From: Bacteroides sp. CAG:709
Lineage (GTDB): Bacteria > Bacteroidota > Bacteroidia > Bacteroidales > UBA932
Length of the DNA: 14,650 bases
Reading direction: 5' to 3'
Assembly: GCA_000434935.1 (NCBI GenBank)
Contig: FR882192.1
Coordinates: forward strand, 1 to 14,650
In this document: piece after piece, positions 7,137-13,835 of the stretch
How positions within the stretch are numbered: the first letter of the stretch is position 1
How the letters are laid out: every line of letters starts with the position of its first letter
The notes under the pieces: model-generated
The model's input: only the letters and a program-made list of their open reading frames with translations
Databases searched by the model: none
Told to the model about the DNA's origin: nothing
Translations under genes and position numbers: made by a program

Positions 7137-7742
7137 ATGACATTGAGAAAGAGTATGATCAGCGCAGGGCTGGCATTGGCTCTGCAGCTGTTCTGGCACA
7201 GCGACGCTGCTGCGCAGCGGACGGCAGATGGAAGCACCTTCATAGGCGTGTCCCCGACAGTATCCGCCTATTCGGTCCCTTCCGGCGGACTGGACATCTG
7301 CGCGGGCGGATACCTGCGCTCATCACTGTGGAAGGCCGGGGTGAGGGCCATTGACTGGAATCACAGGATAGCATCAGACACGGGCGTCGGACACGACGAC
7401 CTGTTCGACCATATCGCATGGTCGCTCTACGGAGGCTGGAGATACCGCCTGTTCGGGACATACAACAGGGTCCTCAGCGTCTACGGAGGAGGCGACGTGC
7501 TCCTCGGCATCAACCAATACGAGACCTTCCGCAGGCTCCCGTCCGAGCTGAAGACAGGACTGCCGAAGAGCCAGTTCATATACGGCGTGCTCCCGGAACT
7601 GGAGGCCGAGTTCTTCGTGGGCCGCTGCGTGGCCCTTACATTAGGGGTGCAGCTTCCCGTGACTCTAGGCTCTTCTCTCAAGTCTGACAAGTGGAATCTC
7701 ACGGGCTCAATAGGAGTCCGCATTAATCTTCTCAAGCGATGA
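7137..7742 (+). CDS. TraO-like outer-membrane beta-barrel protein
   Basis: A 201-aa exported protein and first gene of the operon. A Sec signal peptide is visible (KSMISAGLALALQLFW), with cleavage probable after DAAAQ near residue 27, ending in the 'AQ' pattern common in Bacteroidota. The mature part has alternating hydrophobic strands rich in Gly and aromatics. The C-terminal half (SQFIYGVLPELEAEFF, then a strand with LTLGVQLP, LGSSL, and a final GSIGVRINLLKR) resembles the end of TraO of Bacteroides conjugative transposons (FIYGGALTLEIEAYL...GSSVGKF...VGVGLKFIIN type), recalled from family knowledge. In this context it is likely an outer-membrane component of the pilus system rather than of a mating apparatus, as no other transfer genes are in view. 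Start at 7137 gives basic residues before the hydrophobic core. Confidence 0.65.
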   Translation: MTLRKSMISAGLALALQLFWHSDAAAQRTADGSTFIGVSPTVSAYSVPSGGLDICAGGYLRSSLWKAGVRAIDWNHRIASDTGVGHDDLFDHIAWSLYGGWRYRLFGTYNRVLSVYGGGDVLLGINQYETFRRLPSELKTGLPKSQFIYGVLPELEAEFFVGRCVALTLGVQLPVTLGSSLKSDKWNLTGSIGVRINLLKR

Positions 7743-8995
7743 ACACGATAAAGACTCTTGCGGGAGCGGCCATGGCGTCGCTCCTTATGACCGCATGCGG
7801 CAAATTCAACAGGGCCGAGAGCGTCCGCGACCTCGGGTTTGAGGTCACGGCGGAGACGGCCTTCAGTTCCGACTACCTCTGCAACACGCTGTCCCTCACG
7901 CTGGAGAGCGGCACGGAGGGAGAATACACCCTGAACTACGTCATTGACAACGACCACACACTGGAGCTAAGTTCACTTCGTGGCGGCTCCTTGGAGTCCG
8001 GCGACAAGATAGACCTGAGCCTTAGCAATCCGCAGGTGCTGCTCCTTCCCAAGACCGCCGGCGGGACCGGAACGCTCGTCATGGAGTTCATCCGCGAGGG
8101 AGTGTCCAGGAAGAAGGCCGTCGTCTTCAGGACGGAGAACGCGGTGACGGTCCGCATGGACACGTCATCCGACCTTGACTTCTCGAGGGTGATACTGGGC
8201 AACCGCATGGGCGCGTCGCAGACCAGCTACGAGGTAACGTTCTACCTTGACGGCGAGAAGCTGTCGGGCATGAAGTATCTGGGCAGCGAGTTCGGAGGCA
8301 CCATGGAGCTGGACTTCGCAAGGAGCGAGTCATACACCTTCGAACTGCCTTACATTCTGACGGGAGAGCATTACCTGAAGGTAGATGTCAAGTCTGCCCT
8401 AGGCTCGGAGTCGTCGGTAGTGACCTTCAGGGAGCCGGAAAGGAAACCAACCCAGCTCGTCCTGGCATACAACGACGTCACAGGCATGATCACCATGCTG
8501 TCGGCACATAACCCGCTCCAGACGGCGTTCGACATCACTGTCGACATCACCGTCAGGGGCAGCATAACGTACCGGCACAAGCAGTTCATCGGCTCGGCAA
8601 GCCCGCAGACGGAGAGGTTCACTGAATCGGCACAGGCCACGTCCAGGCTGACTCCCGGCATGACGGCTTCCTCCGTCGACAACGGAACGCTCCGCGCCCT
8701 CATGGACAAGGTGTACTCGAACACGCGCACGGACGCTTCCAACGCCATCGGCAACGGCAACAAGCGCACCCTGCATATGGACATCACGGGCGTTGAACTG
8801 AAGTTCACGATAGTGTCCGGCGGGGCGACGGCAGGAAGGACATCGGTGACGGTAAGCCCTTCCGGTCCCGACGCGTTCCCGATACGCTATCTATACAAGG
8901 GCACCACCTGGTGGCATTCGGCCAACCAGGCGGCCACAATCATACCGACATACACGGTCAACGGAAAGGCCGCGTCACAGATACACACCCTATGA
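7739..8995 (+). CDS. TraQ (DUF3872)-like Ig-fold lipoprotein
   Basis: A 418-aa lipoprotein. The signal ends LLMTAC with Cys20 as the acylation site. Residues ~30-125 look like the beta-sandwich of TraQ/DUF3872 transfer proteins: FEVTAETAF, then YTLNYVIDND, a 'gG-x-L-x-S-G-D' segment, LLLPKTAGGTGTLVMEF, and a final strand KKAVVFRTEN. A second, similar segment follows (~150-225: YEVTFYLDGEKL, LPYILTGEHYLKVDV), suggesting an internal duplication of the fold. The C-terminal half has no motif I recognise; it contains ITVDITVRGSITYRHKQF and a Ser/Thr-rich stretch. The ATG overlaps the preceding stop (ATGA). The TraQ resemblance is moderate, but it sits next to a TraO-like gene, as in the conjugative transposon order traO-traP-traQ, which supports it. 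Confidence 0.55.
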   Translation: MNTIKTLAGAAMASLLMTACGKFNRAESVRDLGFEVTAETAFSSDYLCNTLSLTLESGTEGEYTLNYVIDNDHTLELSSLRGGSLESGDKIDLSLSNPQVLLLPKTAGGTGTLVMEFIREGVSRKKAVVFRTENAVTVRMDTSSDLDFSRVILGNRMGASQTSYEVTFYLDGEKLSGMKYLGSEFGGTMELDFARSESYTFELPYILTGEHYLKVDVKSALGSESSVVTFREPERKPTQLVLAYNDVTGMITMLSAHNPLQTAFDITVDITVRGSITYRHKQFIGSASPQTERFTESAQATSRLTPGMTASSVDNGTLRALMDKVYSNTRTDASNAIGNGNKRTLHMDITGVELKFTIVSGGATAGRTSVTVSPSGPDAFPIRYLYKGTTWWHSANQAATIIPTYTVNGKAASQIHTL

Positions 8996-9561
8996 ACGAC
9001 ATGAACACCAGAATCCTTGCACTCATCACAGTGCTGATGCTGTTCCCGTGCATGTGCCGGGCGCAGAAATGGTCCCTGGGGACCAATGCCGTCGACTGGC
9101 TCTGGCTCGGGACAATGAACGCGAGCGGCAGCGTCGCAGTCGACAGGCATTTCTCGGTAAACGCCGAAGCCCGCGTGAACCCGTGGACCTTCAATAGTGA
9201 CGACCCGTCGAAGCAGATGCAGGACCGCCGCCAGACATATTCGGCGGGATTCCGCTGGTGGCCGTGGTACGTCTATTCCGGCTGGTGGGCTGGACTATCT
9301 GCGCAGTACGGGGAGTACAGCCGCGGCGGCATCGTATCACGATCGACCGAGGAGGGCGACGCCTACGGCGCCGTCCTGGCCGGCGGCTATTCGCTGATGC
9401 TGCACAGGAATCTCAACCTTGAGTTCGGCGCGGCATTCTGGACAGGCAGGACGGACTACACGACCTACGCCTGCCCGAAGTGCGGACGCATCACCGGCTC
9501 CGGCACTAAATGGTTCATACTGCCTTCGAGCGTAATGTCTTCGCTGGTATGGGTATTCTGA
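8992..9561 (+). CDS. DUF3575 family outer-membrane beta-barrel protein
   Basis: A 189-aa protein with a signal peptide (ILALITVLMLFPCMCRAQ, cleavage after Ala-Gln). The mature sequence follows the DUF3575 pattern closely: KWSLGTNAVDWLWLGTMNAS at the start, NPWTF, RWWPWYVYSGWWAGLSAQYG, GGI, AGGYSLMLHRNLNLEFG, then the hallmark YACPKCGRITGSGTKWF (family: YxCGKCGxxxGSGxKNYxGPTK) and a terminal aromatic strand SSLVWVF. The CxxC pair is probably a structural or redox-active site. Family members are found in Bacteroidales fimbria loci next to DUF3868/OmpA-like genes, as here. The ATG at 8992 overlaps the previous stop; ATG 9001 is an alternative. A longer reading upstream from 8911 would lie inside the previous gene and place extra residues before the signal peptide, so I reject it. 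Confidence 0.85.
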   Translation: MNDMNTRILALITVLMLFPCMCRAQKWSLGTNAVDWLWLGTMNASGSVAVDRHFSVNAEARVNPWTFNSDDPSKQMQDRRQTYSAGFRWWPWYVYSGWWAGLSAQYGEYSRGGIVSRSTEEGDAYGAVLAGGYSLMLHRNLNLEFGAAFWTGRTDYTTYACPKCGRITGSGTKWFILPSSVMSSLVWVF

Positions 9562-11528
9562 AGACCATAGGAGAAGCGGCCGCGGCTCTGTCCCTGACGG
9601 CATCGCTCCTTTCCGGCTGCGGTACTGCCGGGAAGATAAGGGAGCTGCGCGAGGGCGAGGTGTCCGCCGGGCTGAGGCTTCCCGAGAGGGAGTCCTCGCT
9701 CCGGGAGTACGACCTCACCCGTCCGCACCGGGATACCCTCAGGGTGGACGACGGAGAGGGCGGTCAGTTCTTCCTCATGAAGGCTGTCAGAGATATCGAC
9801 GGGGAGATGGTCGCCAGCGACGTGCTTGACGCCGCCTTCGTCACCGCCACCTTCAGGAACGTGGCCGAGCGCCACGGCAAGGTGGACCTCGAGTTCCAGG
9901 TCGTCGTCCCGCAGGCGCTCCAGGAGAGCCGCTGGCAGATACGCCTCTGGCCGGACATGTTCATTCTCGGCGACAGCCTGAGGCTGGACGGCATCGTCGT
10001 GACGGGAAGGGACTACCGGAGGGCGCAGCTCAAGGGATACCAGCAGTACGAGCGGTTTCTGTCAACGATAGTAAACGACCCCGACAGGTTCATCGACCTG
10101 CGACAGCTGGAGCTCTTCCTCCGGCGCAACATACCCGCTCTCTATGCCATGCGGACCGACTCCACGGAGGTCTCCGACGAGCAGTTCGCCTCAATATATG
10201 GCACGACCGAGCAGGAGGCCGTCGAACATTACACCAACCGCGTGGCCGTCATGCTCAACGAGCGGAGGAAGGCCCGCAGAGAGAAGATGTACCGGCGCTA
10301 CGTGAAGGCGCCGATAGTGACCGAAGGGCTGCGGCTGGACACCGTTATGAGGGCCGTGAACGGAGATTTTATATACAATTATATCCAGACAGTAGCGACT
10401 CGGCCACAGCTACGGAAGGTGGACATTGTCCTTTCCGGAGGCATCTGGGAGTCCGACCGCAAGGTCTATGATATTCCGGCCAGAGATCCGCTGACGTTCT
10501 ATATCAGTTCCATATCGACCCTTGTCGATCCCACGGAACGCTATCTTCAGAAGGTCATCGAACGAAGGGCAGACGCCAGCACGGCGTGCTACGTCGAGTT
10601 CGCGCTGGGCCGCAGCGACGTGGACCTGAGCCTCGGGCACAACCGCGCGGAGACGGGGCGCATCCGCGAGAATCTCGGAGCACTCCTTCAGGACGAGGTG
10701 TACGACCTCGACTCCATCGTGGTGACCGCCACCTGCTCCCCGGAGGGGGCGCTGGGCTTCAACGACCGTCTCTCACGAAGACGTTCCGAAGGCGTGACGG
10801 ACTATTTCCGCGGATGGATGCGTGCATACGCGGACTCTCTCCGCAACGAGATGGGCGTCAGCCTGAGCCTCGGTGAGGGAGAGGTCAGGCCGGAGGACAA
10901 AAACGCCGGAGACATAAGGTTCATCCCCAGGAACATGCCCGAGAACTGGGAAGGCCTTGACGCACTTGTAAGGTCGGACTCGCTCATGACCGCAGCCGAG
11001 AAGGAGACGTATTTCCGCATCAGGGAGGTCCGTGACCCGGACGCCAGGGAAAGGGAACTTTCCCGCGAGCCGTTCTACAGGAGGATGCGTGAATCCCTCT
11101 ATCCGTATCTCAGGACGGTGCGGTTCGACTTCCATCTGCACCGCAAGGGCATGGTGAAGGACACCGTGCACACCACCGAGCTCGACACCCTCTACATGAA
11201 GGGAGTGCAGCTGATACGCGACAGGGACTACAGGAAGGCGCTGGAGATACTGCGACCGTACAGGGACTACAACACGGCTGTGGCGTACAGCCTCCTGGAC
11301 TACAACGCCAGCGCGATGGACATACTCGCCCCGATGGAGAGGACGGCAAGGGTGGATTACCTGCTTGCCATTCTCTACTCCAGGAAGGGAGAGGACGGAC
11401 CAGCGGTGCGGCACTATCTTGACGCCTGCCGCAAAGAGCCATCATACAGGCACAGGGGAAATCTTGACCCGGAGATTTCCGCACTTATTAGGGCATACGA
11501 TTTAAACAAGGAGGAGGGATCATGGTGA
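9549..11528 (+). CDS. DUF3868/OmpA-like lipoprotein with C-terminal TPR-like region
   Basis: With the start at 9549 it is 659 aa and begins with a lipoprotein signal (LSLTASLLSGC, Cys24). The ATG at 9510 would add 13 residues before it. Residues ~60-150 form a beta-rich domain (FQVVVPQALQESRWQIRLWP), followed by a long charged helical insert (~155-265) unlike the compact DUF3868 proteins I know. Residues ~335-480 match the OmpA-like part of that family: IVVTATCSPEGALGFNDRLS with RRRSEG (family ASPEG...N..L...RA) and PENWEGL (family EDWEGL), then ESLYPYLRTVRFDFHLH. The end has short TPR-like helices (LYMKGVQLIRDRDYRKALEIL). It probably binds peptidoglycan and scaffolds the pilus in the outer membrane. 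It overlaps the DUF3575 gene by 13 bp, a pairing common in fimbria loci. Confidence 0.7.
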   Translation: MGILKTIGEAAAALSLTASLLSGCGTAGKIRELREGEVSAGLRLPERESSLREYDLTRPHRDTLRVDDGEGGQFFLMKAVRDIDGEMVASDVLDAAFVTATFRNVAERHGKVDLEFQVVVPQALQESRWQIRLWPDMFILGDSLRLDGIVVTGRDYRRAQLKGYQQYERFLSTIVNDPDRFIDLRQLELFLRRNIPALYAMRTDSTEVSDEQFASIYGTTEQEAVEHYTNRVAVMLNERRKARREKMYRRYVKAPIVTEGLRLDTVMRAVNGDFIYNYIQTVATRPQLRKVDIVLSGGIWESDRKVYDIPARDPLTFYISSISTLVDPTERYLQKVIERRADASTACYVEFALGRSDVDLSLGHNRAETGRIRENLGALLQDEVYDLDSIVVTATCSPEGALGFNDRLSRRRSEGVTDYFRGWMRAYADSLRNEMGVSLSLGEGEVRPEDKNAGDIRFIPRNMPENWEGLDALVRSDSLMTAAEKETYFRIREVRDPDARERELSREPFYRRMRESLYPYLRTVRFDFHLHRKGMVKDTVHTTELDTLYMKGVQLIRDRDYRKALEILRPYRDYNTAVAYSLLDYNASAMDILAPMERTARVDYLLAILYSRKGEDGPAVRHYLDACRKEPSYRHRGNLDPEISALIRAYDLNKEEGSW

Positions 11529-11836
11529 CGGACAAGAATGAAAGGCCGGTCAGGACCGGCAACGGACTTTTACGGTTCTGCATGAATGTCGTCGGAGCGG
11601 CTTTGGTCTGCACCTGGGCTGGAGGAATGCTGCTGTGGCTGTCTCTCTGCATGGGTTGGTGGCTATCAGGATTCATAGCCTACATCCTATGGGGCTTTGC
11701 AGCACTTCTTGTCATCCTCCTTCTGTGCGGAATCTACGTAGGCCTTGTCAATCGGAATACTCTGAGAAGGCTATCAAAGGACACTCAAAATCAAACATAC
11801 AAAACAATTGTTCAACCAATTAAAAACAAGAAGTAA
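11522..11836 (+). CDS. Small two-transmembrane-helix protein
   Basis: A 104-aa membrane protein I do not recognise. Two hydrophobic segments, about residues 20-43 and 50-77, are separated by a short GWWLSG turn, so both termini are predicted on the same side, probably cytoplasmic given the basic tail (RNTLRRLSKD, IKNKK). A purine-rich AAGGAGGAGGG stretch just before the ATG is a strong ribosome-binding site, unusual for Bacteroidota, where Shine-Dalgarno sites are often weak. The gene overlaps the previous one by 7 bp and its stop overlaps the fimbrillin start by 1 base, so translation is probably coupled. It may be an inner-membrane accessory of pilus export; that is only contextual. Confidence 0.7.
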   Translation: MVTDKNERPVRTGNGLLRFCMNVVGAALVCTWAGGMLLWLSLCMGWWLSGFIAYILWGFAALLVILLLCGIYVGLVNRNTLRRLSKDTQNQTYKTIVQPIKNKK

Positions 11837-12903
11837 TGAGAAAGACCATTTCACTCATTTTAGCTGCAGCGGCAGTGTCGCTGACAGCCTGCAACAAGGA
11901 GGCGCAGCCTTCCGTAGAGAACGGCGTTCCTGAAGAGGGAACCATCATGCTCAGCGTGGCACCCCAGGACGGGCCGGTGACCAGGGCCGTCAACGCCTAC
12001 ACGACCGCCCAGGCCTACGAATCGCAGGTCAACCGCGTCCAGGTGTTCGTGTTCGGCACCGACGGCAAGATCAACTGCTACCGTGACTTCGGCAAGGAAC
12101 TTACCGGATCGGTATCCGCCACTTCCGGAGCAAAGACCGTATATGCGGTCGTGAACGGACCGGACCTCTCCTCCGTCGGCACGCTCTCAGAACTTGAGGC
12201 CAAGGCCGTCGACCTCTCGGAGAACAGCGTGACCGCATCCAAGGGATTCCTGATGGCAGGCAAGGCATCATGCACGGTATCTTCCGGAACCGTCAGTTGT
12301 TCTGTGGCCGTGAGCCGTCTTGCGGCAAGAGTCGTGCTGAAGTCCGTAGCCAACAACCTCCCGGCGGCATACGGAGCCCTGAAGGTGGAGAGGGTGTTCC
12401 TCGCCAATGTGGCCGGCAACCAGAACATCGCAGGAACGGCGCCAGTCAACACATGGTACAACAAGGAAGGAAGAAAGGATGAGTCACCACTAGTTCAGAG
12501 CCATATCATAGACGGCTCGACCTACACGGCATCATGTCCAGAGCTGACTTTCAAGACCATCGGAGCATCAGTTGCCAACAACTCATCCCACGAGCCTTCG
12601 ACTCCTTACATCATGTACGGCTACGCCAATTCCTCTACTGCAACTCCAGCAGGATTCACAGCGTCCTTCTCTGCCCAGAGGACTGTGCTTGTAGTGGCTG
12701 CGACCGTGGACGGAAAGCTCTGCTACTATCCTGTCACCCTAAGCAAGTCAACCATCGAGCGCAACACCACCTACACGGTGGGCCTCACCATAAGCAGCGT
12801 CGGTTCCGACGAGCCGAACAAGCCTATCGACAAGGGCACTGCAAGCGTGACCGTGAGCGTGGACGGATGGAAGTCCGGCGCTACCTACGACGAGACAATC
12901 TGA
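11836..12903 (+). CDS. Major fimbrillin (FimA/Mfa1-like type V pilin) lipoprotein
   Basis: A 355-aa pilin precursor. Lipoprotein signal with lipobox SLTAC (Cys19). After an acidic spacer comes the first strand IMLSVAP and GPVTRAVNAY, where Arg50-Ala51 occupies about the position of the protease-processed Arg-Ala bond of P. gingivalis FimA. The fimbrillin N-domain pattern follows: ESQVNRVQVFVF, then KTVYAVVNGPDL and FLMAGKASCTVSSG, VAVSRLAARVVLKSV. The C-domain has YIMYGYANSS, TVLVVAATVDGKLCYYPVTL, NTTYTVGLTISSVGSD and ends VSVDGWKSGATYDETI. Family knowledge: type V pilins are exported as lipoproteins, cleaved by an Arg-specific protease at the surface, and joined by strand exchange. It is followed by a structured 125-base gap before the FimB-like gene, fitting higher expression of the major subunit. 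Confidence 0.85.
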   Translation: MRKTISLILAAAAVSLTACNKEAQPSVENGVPEEGTIMLSVAPQDGPVTRAVNAYTTAQAYESQVNRVQVFVFGTDGKINCYRDFGKELTGSVSATSGAKTVYAVVNGPDLSSVGTLSELEAKAVDLSENSVTASKGFLMAGKASCTVSSGTVSCSVAVSRLAARVVLKSVANNLPAAYGALKVERVFLANVAGNQNIAGTAPVNTWYNKEGRKDESPLVQSHIIDGSTYTASCPELTFKTIGASVANNSSHEPSTPYIMYGYANSSTATPAGFTASFSAQRTVLVVAATVDGKLCYYPVTLSKSTIERNTTYTVGLTISSVGSDEPNKPIDKGTASVTVSVDGWKSGATYDETI

Positions 12904-13028
12904 CATCATAGAGGATAATAAGTCTCGGGGGCGTGCCCGGCGGCACGGGAAGTCTGTCCCGGAAACAGTCCTTCCCGAAGGCGGTCCGACTCCGCCCGCC
13001 CCACCAAAAACCAAAGACAAAGAAAGTC
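12904..13028 (+). promoter_or_regulatory. Structured intercistronic region between fimbrillin and FimB-like genes
   Basis: Three successive hairpins can form. First: CGTGCC/GGCACG around loop CGGC (12932-12947). Second: CGGGAAG plus CTGT pairing with ACAG plus CTTCCCG, with a small internal loop and a 7-nt terminal loop (12946-12977). Third: GGCGG/CCGCC (12980-12996). GGGGCG (12928-12933) and CGCCCC (12997-13002) could close the whole set as an alternative to the first hairpin. No T-run follows; instead an A/C-rich unstructured stretch leads to the next ATG. Likely a partial terminator, mRNA-stability element or processing site. Confidence 0.6.
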
Positions 13029-13817
13029 ATGAGAACGAACCGCTTCAATATTGCCGGCATGGCACTGTCGCTGCTCCTGGCCGTTTCCTGCTCATTCAAG
13101 GAGAAGAGAATTGACTGCCCGTGCTGGCTTACCATAGAACTCTCCGACATAAAGAGAGTCTCAGACAAAGCGAGCATTGAACTTCTGGAGGACGGCGAGA
13201 TAATATACTCTGATATGGTCTCCGGGAAAGACATCGAGAACGGCCAGTTCGAAAGGACTGTACTGAAGGGCATTGTCCGCACAAGCGTCTGCTCCGGAGC
13301 CGCCCGCATGTCGTCTTCAAAGGCGCTCTTCACAGGCGGACAGATGGCGGACACCTTATGGGCGCACACCGCCGAGGTGGACTGCACCGGGGAGACCGCC
13401 GTCGACGTCGTGAGGATGCACCGTCAGTTCGCCCGCGTGACGCTGCGGTTCCTTGACAGGGAATCGGCACAGGGAATCGACGCCCTGTCGGTATCGACGG
13501 ACTGCGGCGGGCTTGACCTGATGACGCTGTCTCCGCTGCCGGGAGACTGGGGCATGGCGCTGGAACTCTCGGACGGAGGGACGGCAGGGTTCTTCGTGCC
13601 GAGACTGCGGCAGGAGGGACGTCTGGTACTGTCCGTCACCAGTGCCGGGAAGGAGAAGGACGAGATTGACATTCAGCGTCTTCTTGAGGATGCGGGATAC
13701 AGGTGGGACAGGGAAGACCTCGATGACGTGACGGTAGTCCTGGACTTCAACCTCGGTGTCGTCGGCATCAGGATAGACCCGTGGAAGGAGGGACAGAAAT
13801 ACGAAGAGAACATCTGA
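13029..13817 (+). CDS. FimB/Mfa2-family fimbrial anchor-like lipoprotein
   Basis: A 262-aa lipoprotein from ATG 13029. The signal MRTNRFNIAGMALSLLLAVSC ends at Cys21 and is followed by SFKEKRIDCPCWLTIELSD, a pattern typical of FimB/Mfa2-like proteins (C-x-K-E-D-R-x-x-C-P-C-W-L). The paired cysteines may form a disulfide. Middle features are VVRMHRQFARVTLRF (the R-x-x-A-R-V-T-L strand common to fimbrial N-domains) and GFFVPRL. It ends VGIRIDPWKEGQKYEENI, resembling the end of the preceding fimbrillin. Family knowledge: FimB and Mfa2 anchor the pilus and limit its length. An open frame from 12933 would run through the hairpin region and put 32 residues before the signal peptide, so I reject that start. 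It is followed after 18 bases by the next gene. Confidence 0.7.
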   Translation: MRTNRFNIAGMALSLLLAVSCSFKEKRIDCPCWLTIELSDIKRVSDKASIELLEDGEIIYSDMVSGKDIENGQFERTVLKGIVRTSVCSGAARMSSSKALFTGGQMADTLWAHTAEVDCTGETAVDVVRMHRQFARVTLRFLDRESAQGIDALSVSTDCGGLDLMTLSPLPGDWGMALELSDGGTAGFFVPRLRQEGRLVLSVTSAGKEKDEIDIQRLLEDAGYRWDREDLDDVTVVLDFNLGVVGIRIDPWKEGQKYEENI

Positions 13818-13835
13818 CAAAAAACAGGACAGGAT

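Noticed and set aside
8911..8991. Upstream start for the DUF3575 gene
   Set aside because: The extra residues lie inside the preceding gene and would precede the signal peptide; the ATGA overlap at 8992 is the natural start.
9764..11484. Several leftward open frames inside the pilus operon
   Set aside because: Long antisense frames are expected in GC-rich coding DNA; they lack signals, motifs and sensible starts.
12933..13028. N-terminal extension of the FimB-like gene through the hairpin region
   Set aside because: It would place 32 basic, low-complexity residues before a clear lipoprotein signal peptide; the hairpins better explain the sequence.
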